DNA of 64,000 nt from a gamma proteobacterium symbiont of Ctena orbiculata (GCA_003058495.1 QBVC01000016.1:1-64000); one strand, 5' to 3'. Numbered from the stretch's first letter, positions 27,255-38,173 are shown. Numbers and translations: made by a program. Notes: generated by a model not told the origin, from the letters alone.

Positions 27255-28475
27255 CTAACGCCCCTTGCTTGCCGCCACCCGCAGGCGCAGCGCATTCAGC
27301 TTGATGAATCCCTCCGCATCCTTTTGATCGTAGGCGCCGGCATCGTCTTCGAAGGTTGCAATCGACTCGTCGAACAGGCTGTCGGTATTGGAGCGACGCC
27401 CTACGATGGAGACATTGCCCTTATAGAGTTTGACTCTCACCACACCGTTGACAACCTCCTGGGTCTGATCGATGGCCGCCTGCAACATCTCCCGTTCCGG
27501 GGTAAACCAGTAGCCGTTGTAGATCAACTTGGCATAGCGCGGCATCAACTCATCCTTCATGTGCGCGGCCTCCCGATCCAGGGTCAACGACTCCATGGCA
27601 CGGTGCGCCTTGAGCAGAATGGCGCCGCCGGGGGTCTCGTAACAGCCCCGGGATTTCATGCCGACATAGCGATTCTCGACGATATCCGCACGTCCGATAC
27701 CGTTGGCGCCGCCCAACTGATTCAATTTCAGCAGCAGCGCCGCGGCGGTGAGCTTTTCGCCATCGATGGAGACCGGATCGCCGTTTTCAAAGCCGATTTC
27801 GATATAGGTTGCCTTATTCGGCGCCGCCTCGGGAGAGACGGTCCAACGCCACATATCGTCGCCCGGTTCATTCCACGGATCCTCCAGGTCATAGCCTTCA
27901 TAGGAGATGTGGAGCAGGTTGGCATCCATCGAGTAGGGTGACTTCTTGCCCTCCCGCTTCATCTCGATCGAGATGCCGTTGGTCTCGGCATAGGCGAGGA
28001 GCTTCTCGCGGGAGTTCAGGTCCCACTCCCGCCAGGGAGCAATGATCCTGATATCGGGTCGCAGCGCATAGGCACTGAGTTCAAAACGGACCTGGTCGTT
28101 GCCTTTTCCCGTTGCCCCATGGGAGATTGCGTCGGCGCCGGTCTCGTTGGCAATCTCGATCAGGCGCCTGGCGATTAGGGGTCTCGCGATTGAGGTCCCC
28201 AGAAGATATTCGCCCTCGTAGACCGCATTGGCGCGAAACATGGGGAAGACGTAGTTGAGCACGAACTCCTCGGTCAGATCTTCAATGTAGATCTCGCTGA
28301 TGCCCGCCGCTTCCGCCTTGGCGCGTACCGGCTCGACCTCCTCTCCCTGTCCGATATCGGCGGTGAATGTCACCACTTCGCACTGATACTCATCCTGCAG
28401 CCACTTGACGATTATCGAGGTGTCGAGACCACCGGAGTAGGCCAGGACCACCTTCTTTATGTCATATTTGGACAT
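27255..28475 (-). CDS. argG: Argininosuccinate synthase
   Basis: A 406-residue ATP-dependent ligase joining citrulline and aspartate, the seventh step of arginine synthesis. The N-terminal PP-loop is intact ([13 protein letters not shown]), followed by the [32 protein letters not shown] and [15 protein letters not shown] segments (quoted in parts) that bind citrulline and aspartate. Length and sequence match the bacterial type-1 ArgG. It stands alone on the minus strand, convergent with leuA, with the repeat element between. A TATAAT-like box (28512-28517) lies about 37 bases upstream without a clear -35. Confidence 0.96.
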   Translation of the reverse strand: MSKYDIKKVVLAYSGGLDTSIIVKWLQDEYQCEVVTFTADIGQGEEVEPVRAKAEAAGISEIYIEDLTEEFVLNYVFPMFRANAVYEGEYLLGTSIARPLIARRLIEIANETGADAISHGATGKGNDQVRFELSAYALRPDIRIIAPWREWDLNSREKLLAYAETNGISIEMKREGKKSPYSMDANLLHISYEGYDLEDPWNEPGDDMWRWTVSPEAAPNKATYIEIGFENGDPVSIDGEKLTAAALLLKLNQLGGANGIGRADIVENRYVGMKSRGCYETPGGAILLKAHRAMESLTLDREAAHMKDELMPRYAKLIYNGYWFTPEREMLQAAIDQTQEVVNGVVRVKLYKGNVSIVGRRSNTDSLFDESIATFEDDAGAYDQKDAEGFIKLNALRLRVAASKGR

Positions 28476-28687
28476 CTGCCATCCCCCAACTAAGAAGCCT
28501 TAAAGCCGGCGATTATAACCCATCTTGGGCTGGATGATATGCCATGAATCCGGCAATATATGCAGACTGTAATACTGGGATTTGAATTCCGCTTTGGAAT
28601 AATTGATGATTTATCAGCTGCTATAATTCGTTAGATAACTGCATTGTGAGCGCAATACCTACTGAATCGGTTTGACGGTATAGGCTC

Positions 28688-29971
28688 TTGAACTACAAAA
28701 AACTTGCCTTTCTTCTATTGACCGCATGGTGCCTGGTGGTGCTGGCCTCGCTCGGGTGGAATATCAATCACACCCAAGCCGAGCATCAGCATTTCCTGAA
28801 AGATACCGCACGCCTGGTTTTCGACCATATCGCCCTGGTCAGAGAGTGGAATGCCAATCACGGCGGCGTCTATGTGCCGGTATCCGAATCCACCCCGCCA
28901 AACAGATATCTCGAGGTCGAGAATCGGGAGATCGTCGTCGACGACAGGTTGACGCTTACCATGGTCAATCCGGCCTATATGACGCGGCAGGTAGCCGAAC
29001 TCGCCACCCGAAGCAACGGCATCCAGCTGCATATCACCAGCCTCGATCCGATACGCCCGGAAAACAGCCCAAGCGAGCTGGAACGGGAGGCGCTGCTCTT
29101 CTTCGAATCCGGCGAGAGTGAGGAGTTCAGTCGCCTGTTGGCAAAAAAAAGCGGTTATCGTTTCTTCTACATGGCGCCGCTGATGACCACCCGCGCCTGC
29201 CTGCGCTGCCACGAAAAACAGGGCTATGTGGAGGGTGACCTGCGCGGCGGCATCAGCGTCACCATTCCCGACGTCCACCCGGCACCGATCCAGGGGATCG
29301 TAATCGGCCATAGCCTCATTGGTGCCATCGGCTTTATCGCCATCATCACCCTCTCGCAAAGGCTCTCTGCAAGCTATGAAAGAGTCCACCGGCAGTCCAT
29401 CATCGACGCCCTGACCGGAATCCCCAACCGGCGTCACTTCATAGACCGCCTGATTGCGGAATACCGGCGCTCAAGCCGCAACTCGACCCCGCTGACACTG
29501 ATGATTTGCGATATCGATTTCTTCAAGCGCTACAACGACTCCCTCGGCCACCTGGAGGGGGATGACTGCATCGTGAGAGTCGCCAAAACCATCAATGCAT
29601 CACTGCAACGCGGCGGCGACCTCTGCGCCCGCTTCGGCGGTGAGGAGTTTATTGTCATCCTGCCGAACACCGACCTCGCGGGGGGAGAGAAGATTGCCAG
29701 GCGCATCCAGCAGGAAATAGCCGCACTGGCCATAACCCATCCCGACTCCCCTATCGGCGAATTTATCACCCTTAGCTTCGGTTTGGCGGCCGATGTCGAT
29801 GAATACCCATCCCAAGACTATCTGATCAAGCGTGCCGACGACGCCCTCTATCGCAGTAAACAGTCCGGCCGCAACCGTATCGAATGCGATCCCAAATCCA
29901 GACCGCAACCGAGCGGCGAGACGGTGGCCCCAACAAGGAAAACGGCAGCGGCGTCCGAACAACCGGTCTAG
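28688..29971 (+). CDS. Heme-c sensor diguanylate cyclase (DUF3365-GGDEF)
   Basis: A 427-residue membrane protein. Residues 6-24 form a membrane anchor, then a periplasmic DUF3365/Tll0287-like sensor domain (about 35-200) with a single c-type heme motif Cys171-x-x-Cys174-His175 (CLRCHEKQG). A second span (about 203-222) leads to a cytoplasmic GGDEF domain (about 238-400) with intact GGEEF at 317-321 and I-site RGGD at 308-311. It should make c-di-GMP in response to a redox, NO or gas signal at the heme. Start is TTG. It is convergent with the kinase gene after it. Confidence 0.9.
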   Translation: MNYKKLAFLLLTAWCLVVLASLGWNINHTQAEHQHFLKDTARLVFDHIALVREWNANHGGVYVPVSESTPPNRYLEVENREIVVDDRLTLTMVNPAYMTRQVAELATRSNGIQLHITSLDPIRPENSPSELEREALLFFESGESEEFSRLLAKKSGYRFFYMAPLMTTRACLRCHEKQGYVEGDLRGGISVTIPDVHPAPIQGIVIGHSLIGAIGFIAIITLSQRLSASYERVHRQSIIDALTGIPNRRHFIDRLIAEYRRSSRNSTPLTLMICDIDFFKRYNDSLGHLEGDDCIVRVAKTINASLQRGGDLCARFGGEEFIVILPNTDLAGGEKIARRIQQEIAALAITHPDSPIGEFITLSFGLAADVDEYPSQDYLIKRADDALYRSKQSGRNRIECDPKSRPQPSGETVAPTRKTAAASEQPV

Positions 29972-29984
29972 CGGTTCGCCGCAT

Positions 29985-30680
29985 TCAGGGCAGCAGAATC
30001 GAGAAGATGCCACCGCTCTGGTCAGCATGGTTCGCCAGTTTCACGTGACCGCGAATCCCATCATGCTGGTGCAGATCAAGCACTGTCTGGGTAAAGTAGA
30101 GCCCAAGCCCGGTGTTGTTGTTGAGAAACCCCGATTCCGGATTCATGACTCCGCTCTGGCGTTCCAGCATGCCGGCGGGAAAACCGTCGCCATTGTCCTC
30201 GACCCCGATCGCCAACCCCCGGGGTGAAGCCTCCGCCGTCAGCCGTATCCTGTCACTGGTGTAGCGCAGCGCATTGCTGATCGCATTGCCCATGACACCC
30301 ATCATCAGGTTCCTGTCGAAGTACCAGTAGAGTTCATGGTCACACTCAACTTCGTATTCGATCCCCTTTTGCCTCAATATGACTCCATGCTCAAGCAATG
30401 CCTCATCGAGAAAGTCCTTGACCGAATGGGCATCCACATTCAACAGGTAGACGCCTTCATCGGCCTTGAACAGGGTCAGCAGCTTGACCAGATTATTGTT
30501 GATCCGCCGCACTTCGTATTCCATGTCGGCACATTGATGAGTCATGCCGCACTGCTCCAATTCACAGTTCTCGGACAACATCCCGATGAATTTGAGCAGG
30601 ATCCCCAGCGAGTTCTTTATATCATGGGACACCATCGCAAATGCCGATGTAAGGTTGATCGCATCCCCGGCCTTATCCAT
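29985..30680 (-). CDS. Soluble histidine kinase
   Basis: About 231 residues. The start is the ATG at 30680, which overlaps the stop of the upstream REC-TPR gene by 8 bases; a TTG at 30704 is also in frame. The kinase has an H-box with His19 (AMVSHDIKNSLG), an N-box (GNAISNALRYTS), and the ATP lid motifs (VEDNGDGFP and NTGLGLYFTQTVL). There is no membrane span and no sensor domain, so it must take its input from a partner, most likely the REC-TPR protein coupled to it. Confidence 0.88.
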   Translation of the reverse strand: MDKAGDAINLTSAFAMVSHDIKNSLGILLKFIGMLSENCELEQCGMTHQCADMEYEVRRINNNLVKLLTLFKADEGVYLLNVDAHSVKDFLDEALLEHGVILRQKGIEYEVECDHELYWYFDRNLMMGVMGNAISNALRYTSDRIRLTAEASPRGLAIGVEDNGDGFPAGMLERQSGVMNPESGFLNNNTGLGLYFTQTVLDLHQHDGIRGHVKLANHADQSGGIFSILLP

Positions 30681-32319
30681 ATTGTCCACCAACGCTCTCC
30701 TCAACCCTTGACGGTGTAATCTTGTTTAACATTTTAAGGAAGCGCCCTGCATCCTGATCCTGGCGATCCCTTTCAAGCAATCGATTCAAGGAATACCTGC
30801 AGCGGAAATGGTACCCCTGGTCCATCCCGTTGTCGTGCATGTAGTTGATCATCGCGCCCGCCGCCATCAGCATCAGGGTTCGATTCCTCGGATACTGATC
30901 TATGGCTTCGTTCAACAGGGTGATCGCCTGCTGCAATCTTTCATTGCGCAAGAGTTCGGTACACTTGACGTGAATCTCTTCCAATTCACCTCTGGCGATG
31001 GTCATCAGTTGCGCCACCTCATTCTCTCTGCCGTGACGCAGCATCAATTCGGTGACTCGTTCAACCCACTTGTCGTCATCGTGATGGTTACTGAGCAATA
31101 TCTGCAGTAACTGCTTTGCCTCTTCGTGTTTTGCAAGCTGAAAGCACTCATCGGCGGTTGTGAACAGATGTTCTGCGGTCATATCCTTTTTGTGGGTATC
31201 TATCAGGCGCATGACCTCTTCGAGATAATCATCGACAACCGCACCGGTTCCCTGGTGGCGTCGTTGAGACAAAGCCTGGCCGCACAGCATCTGGATACGT
31301 TCAACCGGTTGAGCACTGAACCTCTTGCGCCCCTCGACCAGCAATCTGACCACCTTGCTTATGCTGCCGCGCTCCTGGTAGATCTCCGCCAGGCGGCGAT
31401 ATTCGATTGCCTTGGCGAAGCAGGAGTACCGCCCCCAACGGATGGCCGCCTGATAGGCCTTCTCCGCGCCATCGATGTCGCCGTTAACCGCGGCCAACTT
31501 GCCCAGCTTTCTCTGCCTGGCAACGGCCTTGGGAGAGAGCTGCACCGCATCCTGCAGCAGTCGTTGCGCCTCCAGCGTCTCGTCGCGTGCCTGCAACAGT
31601 TTCACCAGCCAATCATAGACCTCGAGGTAGAGGTGGTTTTGCTCGATCAACTCTCTGAAACCCGATTCCGCAGACTCATAATCGGCGGAGAGAAAGCGGA
31701 TTTTGCACAATCCGAATCGGGCCCAGGGAAAATCCCGGATCTCCAGGATCTCCTTGAAGATTTTCTCCGCCTCGCTGTAGCGCTTGATGTCGAGACATAG
31801 TTCCGCTTGCAGCTTTGCCAAATAGAGTCGCTGCTTGAGGTCTTTTCCACTACGTCCACGACACAATTCAATCGCAGCCAGTTTGTCATCCCGTACAAGC
31901 GCATCGTCAATTTCCTTCAATTGACGTTTTCTTTTTAACGCCACCGTCAGGCGGTGATGCAATACATCCCGATTGATTGGTTTCACCATGTAGTCATCGG
32001 GCTGATGCTCCAATGCGCTCATCACCATTGGCATATTGCTTTCCGCGGTGATCATGAAGAATGTCGCAGCATGTCCCAGATAGCCTAGGTGCCGCGACTC
32101 TTCAAGTACCTGCTGGCCATCTTTTCCCTCACCCAGGTTGTAGTCGCATATCACCACATCGTAGCTGTTGTTGGCGAGCAGCTTCAACGCCTTCTCCCCG
32201 GAGGAGACTGTCGTGACATCGGTGGCGCCATAACAGCTCAGCATCCCCTTGAATGAGACACGCATCTGGTCGAAGTCGTCGATGATCAGGTAGCGGAGAT
32301 GTTGCTGCTGTTCATCCAT
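30673..32319 (-). CDS. Response regulator with C-terminal TPR domain
   Basis: A 548-residue protein. Residues 8-130 are an intact receiver (Asp14-Asp15, phospho-acceptor Asp59, Thr91, Lys113). Residues about 135-520 are alpha-helical with repeated TPR-like patterns (AEKIFKEILEIRDFPWARFGL, AEKAYQAAIRWGRYSCF, EEAKQLLQILLSNH), forming a protein-binding scaffold. There is no DNA-binding or enzymatic output. REC-TPR proteins of this type (VieB-like) work through protein contacts. The kinase gene overlaps its 3' end, so the two likely form one phosphorelay. Confidence 0.87.
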   Translation of the reverse strand: MDEQQQHLRYLIIDDFDQMRVSFKGMLSCYGATDVTTVSSGEKALKLLANNSYDVVICDYNLGEGKDGQQVLEESRHLGYLGHAATFFMITAESNMPMVMSALEHQPDDYMVKPINRDVLHHRLTVALKRKRQLKEIDDALVRDDKLAAIELCRGRSGKDLKQRLYLAKLQAELCLDIKRYSEAEKIFKEILEIRDFPWARFGLCKIRFLSADYESAESGFRELIEQNHLYLEVYDWLVKLLQARDETLEAQRLLQDAVQLSPKAVARQRKLGKLAAVNGDIDGAEKAYQAAIRWGRYSCFAKAIEYRRLAEIYQERGSISKVVRLLVEGRKRFSAQPVERIQMLCGQALSQRRHQGTGAVVDDYLEEVMRLIDTHKKDMTAEHLFTTADECFQLAKHEEAKQLLQILLSNHHDDDKWVERVTELMLRHGRENEVAQLMTIARGELEEIHVKCTELLRNERLQQAITLLNEAIDQYPRNRTLMLMAAGAMINYMHDNGMDQGYHFRCRYSLNRLLERDRQDQDAGRFLKMLNKITPSRVEESVGGQYG

Positions 32320-32856
32320 GAGGCGCCATCACTCCTTTGGTTACAACAAGTTTTCGAATATATTTCGGCCACTCGTTTGAGCGCCTGCATCCTATATCGA
32401 TTGATCGGGATCAAGCTGAATCTGAATTGTAAACTCAATTGATTCAGATCAATTTACTTGAGAACGAGATGACTACAGCCCCCCTTACTCCCGCCCTTGG
32501 CGCAGTGCTGTTTCACTAGATAATGCTTTCACACCCACTCAATCCCAGCTTCGGGAATTTACTTATTAGGTTGTTCAAGATGTGCCATTGCACAACGCAA
32601 TAACCTGTGAAAGAAGCAAAGCGGATCACAAAATGCAGGTTTAGAGCATGATTTCCAATCCATTAACCCCATAGAAATTTTATTCATATCGATAACCAAC
32701 CAATGCAAGAAGAAAAAATGAAAAACCAAAACAGATACCAGTCACGAAACCCTGTTGATGACCCTTACCCTGTTCACGAGCCAGGTTCAAGTTGAAGGCC
32801 GGTCCAGTTAGACAGCCAAACTTTTTCCTCTCATTCAACACAACCAGGTAATCGAT
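32320..32856. other. Intergenic region between divergent signalling genes
   Basis: A 537-bp, fairly AT-rich gap. It contains short T- and A-rich runs and must hold promoters for the leftward REC-TPR gene and the rightward kinase. No gene, repeat or RNA was recognised. Confidence 0.4.
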
Positions 32857-33651
32857 ATGGTGTCAGAAAAAAAGAATCCCCAGCGTGAACTCGACGTACA
32901 CTCCCTGCTCCCGCTTCTGGGCAACAGGCAGAAGCCGAAGGCATTGCCGAAACAGGAAGACAACATCAAGCTTCTGCTTGAGCATAAGCGTCTCTCCTCT
33001 CCTGCCGCGATCACTGAAGAAGAGGAAAGAAAGAGACTGTCGCAGGAAATTCATGATGGTATAGGACAGATATTGACCACGATTGGACTACAGGTGACAC
33101 AGTGCCTCAATGGCTATGACCAAACCAGCAGTCAATCCTTGCAACAGCACAAGGTCTCATTGGAACAGCTTTCACTCTTGGTTCGGGAGGCGATTGGCGA
33201 AGTCAGAACCATATGCAGATCCATCCGTCCCGCCATCCTGGATGATCTAGGCGTCATCGCGGCTATTTCATGGCAATGCAGACAGATCTCACGGGCCACT
33301 CCTGAACTGGTGGTGGTGACAAACTTCGATATCGAGGAAGAGCAAATTCCCGTAGGTCACCGAAGCGCCATCTATCGCATCGTGCAGGAATCCTTGAACA
33401 ACGCCTTGAAATACGCCCAGGCCAGTCAAATCGGGGTGTCCCTCTCCCTGCAGGATGAGTTGATCCATCTGAGTATTATCGACAACGGGATTGGGCTTGA
33501 CCTGGCAAGTATCCGAGAGAGTCTCGGGATCGGCCTGATCAGCATGCGCGAAAGGGCGGCATCGATTCACGGTAAGCTGGAAATCGACGCCGCGATCGGG
33601 GAAGGCGTTGAAATTCGAGCCCTCTTTCCGACCGGGGCCATCGCGCCCTAG
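32857..33651 (+). CDS. Soluble NarX/DegS-type histidine kinase
   Basis: A 264-residue cytoplasmic kinase of the HisKA_3 class. The dimerisation helix carries phospho-acceptor His66 (RLSQEIHDGIGQ). The ATPase domain has RIVQESLNNALKYAQAS, IDNGIGLD and GIGLISMRERA motifs, the last characteristic of NarX/UhpB/DegS kinases. The first 50 residues are polar with no sensor fold recognised. Such kinases normally pair with a LuxR-type regulator, but none is adjacent, so it is an orphan here. Confidence 0.88.
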   Translation: MVSEKKNPQRELDVHSLLPLLGNRQKPKALPKQEDNIKLLLEHKRLSSPAAITEEEERKRLSQEIHDGIGQILTTIGLQVTQCLNGYDQTSSQSLQQHKVSLEQLSLLVREAIGEVRTICRSIRPAILDDLGVIAAISWQCRQISRATPELVVVTNFDIEEEQIPVGHRSAIYRIVQESLNNALKYAQASQIGVSLSLQDELIHLSIIDNGIGLDLASIRESLGIGLISMRERAASIHGKLEIDAAIGEGVEIRALFPTGAIAP

Positions 33652-33933
33652 CAAATCCGGGCTGCAGCCATCACGCCTCCCTACCATCCCGGATCCGGTG
33701 ACGGGCGTTTGGTTCCCTGTTCGGTATTGCGCCGTTCACCTTACGTTGATTCCGCCTGATGTCAAAGCCCGGCCGGGAAACAGGGACACGCCCACTGTGC
33801 GTTGAGAATCCTGGCTCGTTCGGAGACCGGATTGAATTGTTAACTTTCATGGTATTCCGGGATTCTGTCCAACTCTGGGTGTATCGTGTATCTACCCTTT
33901 AAGCACAGACTCCACCAATCGGGATGATTAACA

Positions 33934-34719
33934 ATGGCTAATATAGATGCGATGAAGTTACTCGGCAGCATACTCAACAGCGGTGTGTTGTCCCGTGGAT
34001 CCGGCGCCAATATCCTGGGTTCGGTCGTTGGGGCCATGACCGGAGGTGGATCCTCATCCGGCGGCGGCGGGCTGGGCAGCATCCTCGGCGGTATGCTGGG
34101 TGGCGGGGGCGCTCAATCCGGTGGCGGCGGACTCGGTGACCTCTTAGGCGGGGTGAGCCGCTCCCTAGGCGGCAGCCCATCGGGCGGGGGCAATCTCACC
34201 GATCTTCTCGGCGGCCTCCTCAACGGCGGTGGCGGCAGCGGCACGGGATTGGCGAGTCTGATCGGCGCCGCCATGTCCCAGTACGGGGGGCAGTCCGGCG
34301 CCCAGCCTGCAAGCCGGCTCAACTCCGGCGACAACCTGCCCCGGGGGATGGACTATCAGCAGGCAACCGACCAGGCGACCCTGCTGATCCGGGCCATGAT
34401 CAACGCCGCAAAGGCCGATGGCGAGGTCGACAGGGAGGAGCAGCAGAAGATTATCGGCAGGCTTGGCGAGGTTACCCAGGATGAGATCGATTTCGTCCGT
34501 GACGAGCTTGCTAAGCCCCTCGATCTGGAGAGCTTCGTAGGCTCAATACCGGCGGGTTTGGAGCAACAGGTCTATGCCATGTCGCTGATGGCGATCGATC
34601 TCGACACCCAGGCCGAGGCCCAATATCTGCATAGTCTGGCCCAGGCGACCCGGATCTCACCTGAGGTCAGCAACCTGATTCATCAGCAGCTGGGGGCCCA
34701 GCCGATCTATCAATCCTAG
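33934..34719 (+). CDS. DUF533/TerB-like protein with Gly-rich linker
   Basis: A 261-residue protein. After a short helical start, residues about 37-100 are a low-complexity Gly/Ser-rich segment; residues about 130-255 form an alpha-helical DUF533 domain of the TerB-like type (LLIRAMINAAKADGEVDREEQQ, EVTQDEIDFVRDELAKPLDL). DUF533 proteins are cytoplasmic or inner-membrane-associated, of unknown role. The acidic DGEVD motif is the part of TerB-like proteins linked to metal binding. It ends convergent to ilvC, with a hairpin between. Confidence 0.88.
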   Translation: MANIDAMKLLGSILNSGVLSRGSGANILGSVVGAMTGGGSSSGGGGLGSILGGMLGGGGAQSGGGGLGDLLGGVSRSLGGSPSGGGNLTDLLGGLLNGGGGSGTGLASLIGAAMSQYGGQSGAQPASRLNSGDNLPRGMDYQQATDQATLLIRAMINAAKADGEVDREEQQKIIGRLGEVTQDEIDFVRDELAKPLDLESFVGSIPAGLEQQVYAMSLMAIDLDTQAEAQYLHSLAQATRISPEVSNLIHQQLGAQPIYQS

Positions 34720-34783
34720 GGTCTAACCGCGCCAGGCCCGTCAACGCCAGCGACCCGGATCGCCGAAGAGAGATAGAGACCAC

Positions 34784-34806
34784 AGGGTGCGGCATGGCCG
34801 CACCTT
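34784..34806 (+). terminator. Hairpin between DUF533 gene and ilvC
   Basis: A 10-bp stem (AGGGTGCGGC with GCCGCACCTT, one G-T pair) and a 3-nt loop, followed on the + strand by a T-rich tail (TTGTTTG). It lies 64 bases after the DUF533 stop, between convergent genes, and probably terminates it. Confidence 0.55.
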
Positions 34807-34825
34807 GTTTGCAGGTCCGGATCCT

Positions 34826-35957
<1,132 letters not shown>

Positions 35958-35963
35958 GGGTTG

Positions 35964-36455
35964 TCAGAGTCCGAGCCCCTTCGCGCCGCGGCCGATGCCC
36001 GAGGGGCCGGTGCGCACCACCTCGATGATCAGATCCTCGTCCACCGCCTCGATGAAGGCGTTCAGCTTGCTCGCCGCCCCCGTCAGTTCGACGGTGTAGC
36101 TGGTATCGGTGACATCGATGATCTTGCCGCGGAAGATATCGACCAGACGCTTGATCTCCTCGCGCTGGGTGCGTTCCGCCCGCAGCTTGATCATCATCAT
36201 CTCGCGTTCGATATGGCTGCCCTCGGTGAGGTCGACCAGCTTTACCGTATCGATCAGCTTGTTCAGCTGCTTGGTGATCTGCTCGATGATCTCGTCGCTG
36301 CCGCTGGTGACCAGGGTCATGCGAGAGAGGCTCAAATCCTCGGTCGGCGCCACCGTCAACGACTCGATATTGTAGCCCCGCGCGGTGAACAGATTGGCAA
36401 CCCGGGCCAACGCACCGGACTCATTCTCCAACAGGATAGATATGATATGTCTCAT
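35964..36455 (-). CDS. ilvH: Acetolactate synthase small (regulatory) subunit
   Basis: A 163-residue protein with an N-terminal ACT domain (about 1-75: HIISILLENESGALARVANLF, then the NIESLTV and SRMTLV strands) and a C-terminal dimerisation domain. It binds valine for feedback inhibition and activates the large subunit. The ATG overlaps the ilvB stop by one base, so the subunits are translationally coupled. Called ilvH by length (ilvI/ilvH type); ilvN would be an equally valid label. Confidence 0.94.
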   Translation of the reverse strand: MRHIISILLENESGALARVANLFTARGYNIESLTVAPTEDLSLSRMTLVTSGSDEIIEQITKQLNKLIDTVKLVDLTEGSHIEREMMMIKLRAERTQREEIKRLVDIFRGKIIDVTDTSYTVELTGAASKLNAFIEAVDEDLIIEVVRTGPSGIGRGAKGLGL

Positions 36456-38173
36456 CAGACCAACTCACTCCCGGGTGACAGATACATCTCATGATGCCCT
36501 TTGCCTGCCGCAATCATCGGATAGACGTTCTCCGAGGGATCAACCACCACATCCAGGAAGACCAGCCGATCCTTGAGCGAGAAGGCCTCCTTCATGGCCC
36601 CCTCCAGATCCTTCGTTTTATCGACCCGCATGCCCACATGACCGAAGGACTCGGTCAGTTTCACGAAATCGGGGGTGACGCTCATCCCCGACTGGGAGTA
36701 GCGGCTCTCGTAGAAGAACTCCTGCCACTGCCGCACCATGCCCATATAGCCGTTGTTGAGCAGGATGATCTTTATCGGCAGCTCGTACTGCAGACAGGTC
36801 GCCAGCTCCTGGATGCACATCTGGATGCTCGACTCGCCGGTGACCACCGCCACTTCCGCCTTGGGAAAGGCCATCTGCACCCCCATCGCGGCGGGCAGGC
36901 CGAATCCCATGGTGCCGAGGCCACCGGAATTGATCCAGCGCCGGGGCTTGTCGAAACGGTAGAACTGGGCCGCGAACATCTGGTGCTGGCCCACATCGGA
37001 GGTCACATAGGCCTCGCCCTTGGTCACCTTGTGCAGCACCTCCACCGCATGCTGCGGCTTGATCAGCTTGCTCTTGCGGTCATACTTCATGCAGTCCATG
37101 GAGCGCCATTTCTCGATCTGCTCCCACCACTGCTTCAGGGCCTGCTTCTTGGGTTGGTCATCGCTTTCGCCCACCACCTTGAGCATGTCCCTCAGCACCT
37201 GCTTCACCGGTCCCACGATGGGCACGTCGACGCGGACGTTCTTGGAGATCGAGGAAGGATCGATATCGATGTGGATGATGGTCGCATCCGGGCAGAACTG
37301 CTTCACATGGCCGGTGACACGGTCATCGAAACGGGCGCCCACGGCGATCAGCACGTCGGTCTCATGCATCGCCATATTCGCCTCGTAGGTGCCGTGCATG
37401 CCGAGCATGCCGAGGAAATTCTTGCCGCTTCCCGGGTAGGCGCCCAAGCCCATCAGGGTCTGGGTAATCGGAAACCCCAGCTTTTCCACCAGTTCGGTCA
37501 GCGGTTTGGCGGCATCGTCCAGCACCACGCCGCCACCGGTATAGAAGACCGGCCGTTCCGCCTCCATCATGATCTTGACCGCTTTCTTGATCTGCCCGAG
37601 ATGCCCTTTGACCACCGGGTTGTAGGAGCGCATCTTGACCTTGCTTGGATATTTATAGGGAATCTTGACCCCCGGATCGGTCACGTCCTTGGGAATATCG
37701 ACCACCACCGGTCCCGGCCGACCGCTGGTGGCGATGTAGAAGGCCTTTTTGATCGTCTCCGCCAGATCCTCCAGCCGTTTGACCAGGAAATTGTGCTTCA
37801 CGCAGGGGCGGGTGATGCCGACCGTATCGACCTCCTGGAAGGCGTCGCTGCCGATTACCGGGGTCGGCACCTGGCCGGTCAGAACCACCATCGGAATGGA
37901 GTCCATGAAGGCGGTGGCGATACCGGTCACCACGTTGGTCGCCCCCGGCCCGGAGGTCACCAGCACCACCCCCGGTTTACCGGTGGCGCGGGCATAACCG
38001 TCGGCTGCATGACCCGCCGCCTGTTCGTGGCGTACCAGAATATGCTTCACATCCTTCTGTTTGAAAATCGCATCGTAGATATGCAGTACAGCACCGCCCG
38101 GATAACCGAACACATGCTCCACACCTTCATCTTTCAAACATTGAACGATGATCTCGCCACCGCTGAGTTCCAC
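36455..38173 (-). CDS. ilvB: Acetolactate synthase large subunit
   Basis: A 572-residue thiamine-diphosphate enzyme making acetolactate or acetohydroxybutyrate. Visible features: the catalytic Glu in VRHEQAAGHAADGYARATG, the FAD-binding middle domain (GRPGPVVVDIPKDV onwards) and the ThDP motif, here VTGESSIQM where the family usually has GDGS. The downstream NNGYMGMVRQWQ loop is normal, so the protein is likely active. First gene of ilvB-ilvH-ilvC, with a promoter upstream at 38233-38261. Confidence 0.95.
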   Translation of the reverse strand: MELSGGEIIVQCLKDEGVEHVFGYPGGAVLHIYDAIFKQKDVKHILVRHEQAAGHAADGYARATGKPGVVLVTSGPGATNVVTGIATAFMDSIPMVVLTGQVPTPVIGSDAFQEVDTVGITRPCVKHNFLVKRLEDLAETIKKAFYIATSGRPGPVVVDIPKDVTDPGVKIPYKYPSKVKMRSYNPVVKGHLGQIKKAVKIMMEAERPVFYTGGGVVLDDAAKPLTELVEKLGFPITQTLMGLGAYPGSGKNFLGMLGMHGTYEANMAMHETDVLIAVGARFDDRVTGHVKQFCPDATIIHIDIDPSSISKNVRVDVPIVGPVKQVLRDMLKVVGESDDQPKKQALKQWWEQIEKWRSMDCMKYDRKSKLIKPQHAVEVLHKVTKGEAYVTSDVGQHQMFAAQFYRFDKPRRWINSGGLGTMGFGLPAAMGVQMAFPKAEVAVVTGESSIQMCIQELATCLQYELPIKIILLNNGYMGMVRQWQEFFYESRYSQSGMSVTPDFVKLTESFGHVGMRVDKTKDLEGAMKEAFSLKDRLVFLDVVVDPSENVYPMIAAGKGHHEMYLSPGSELV

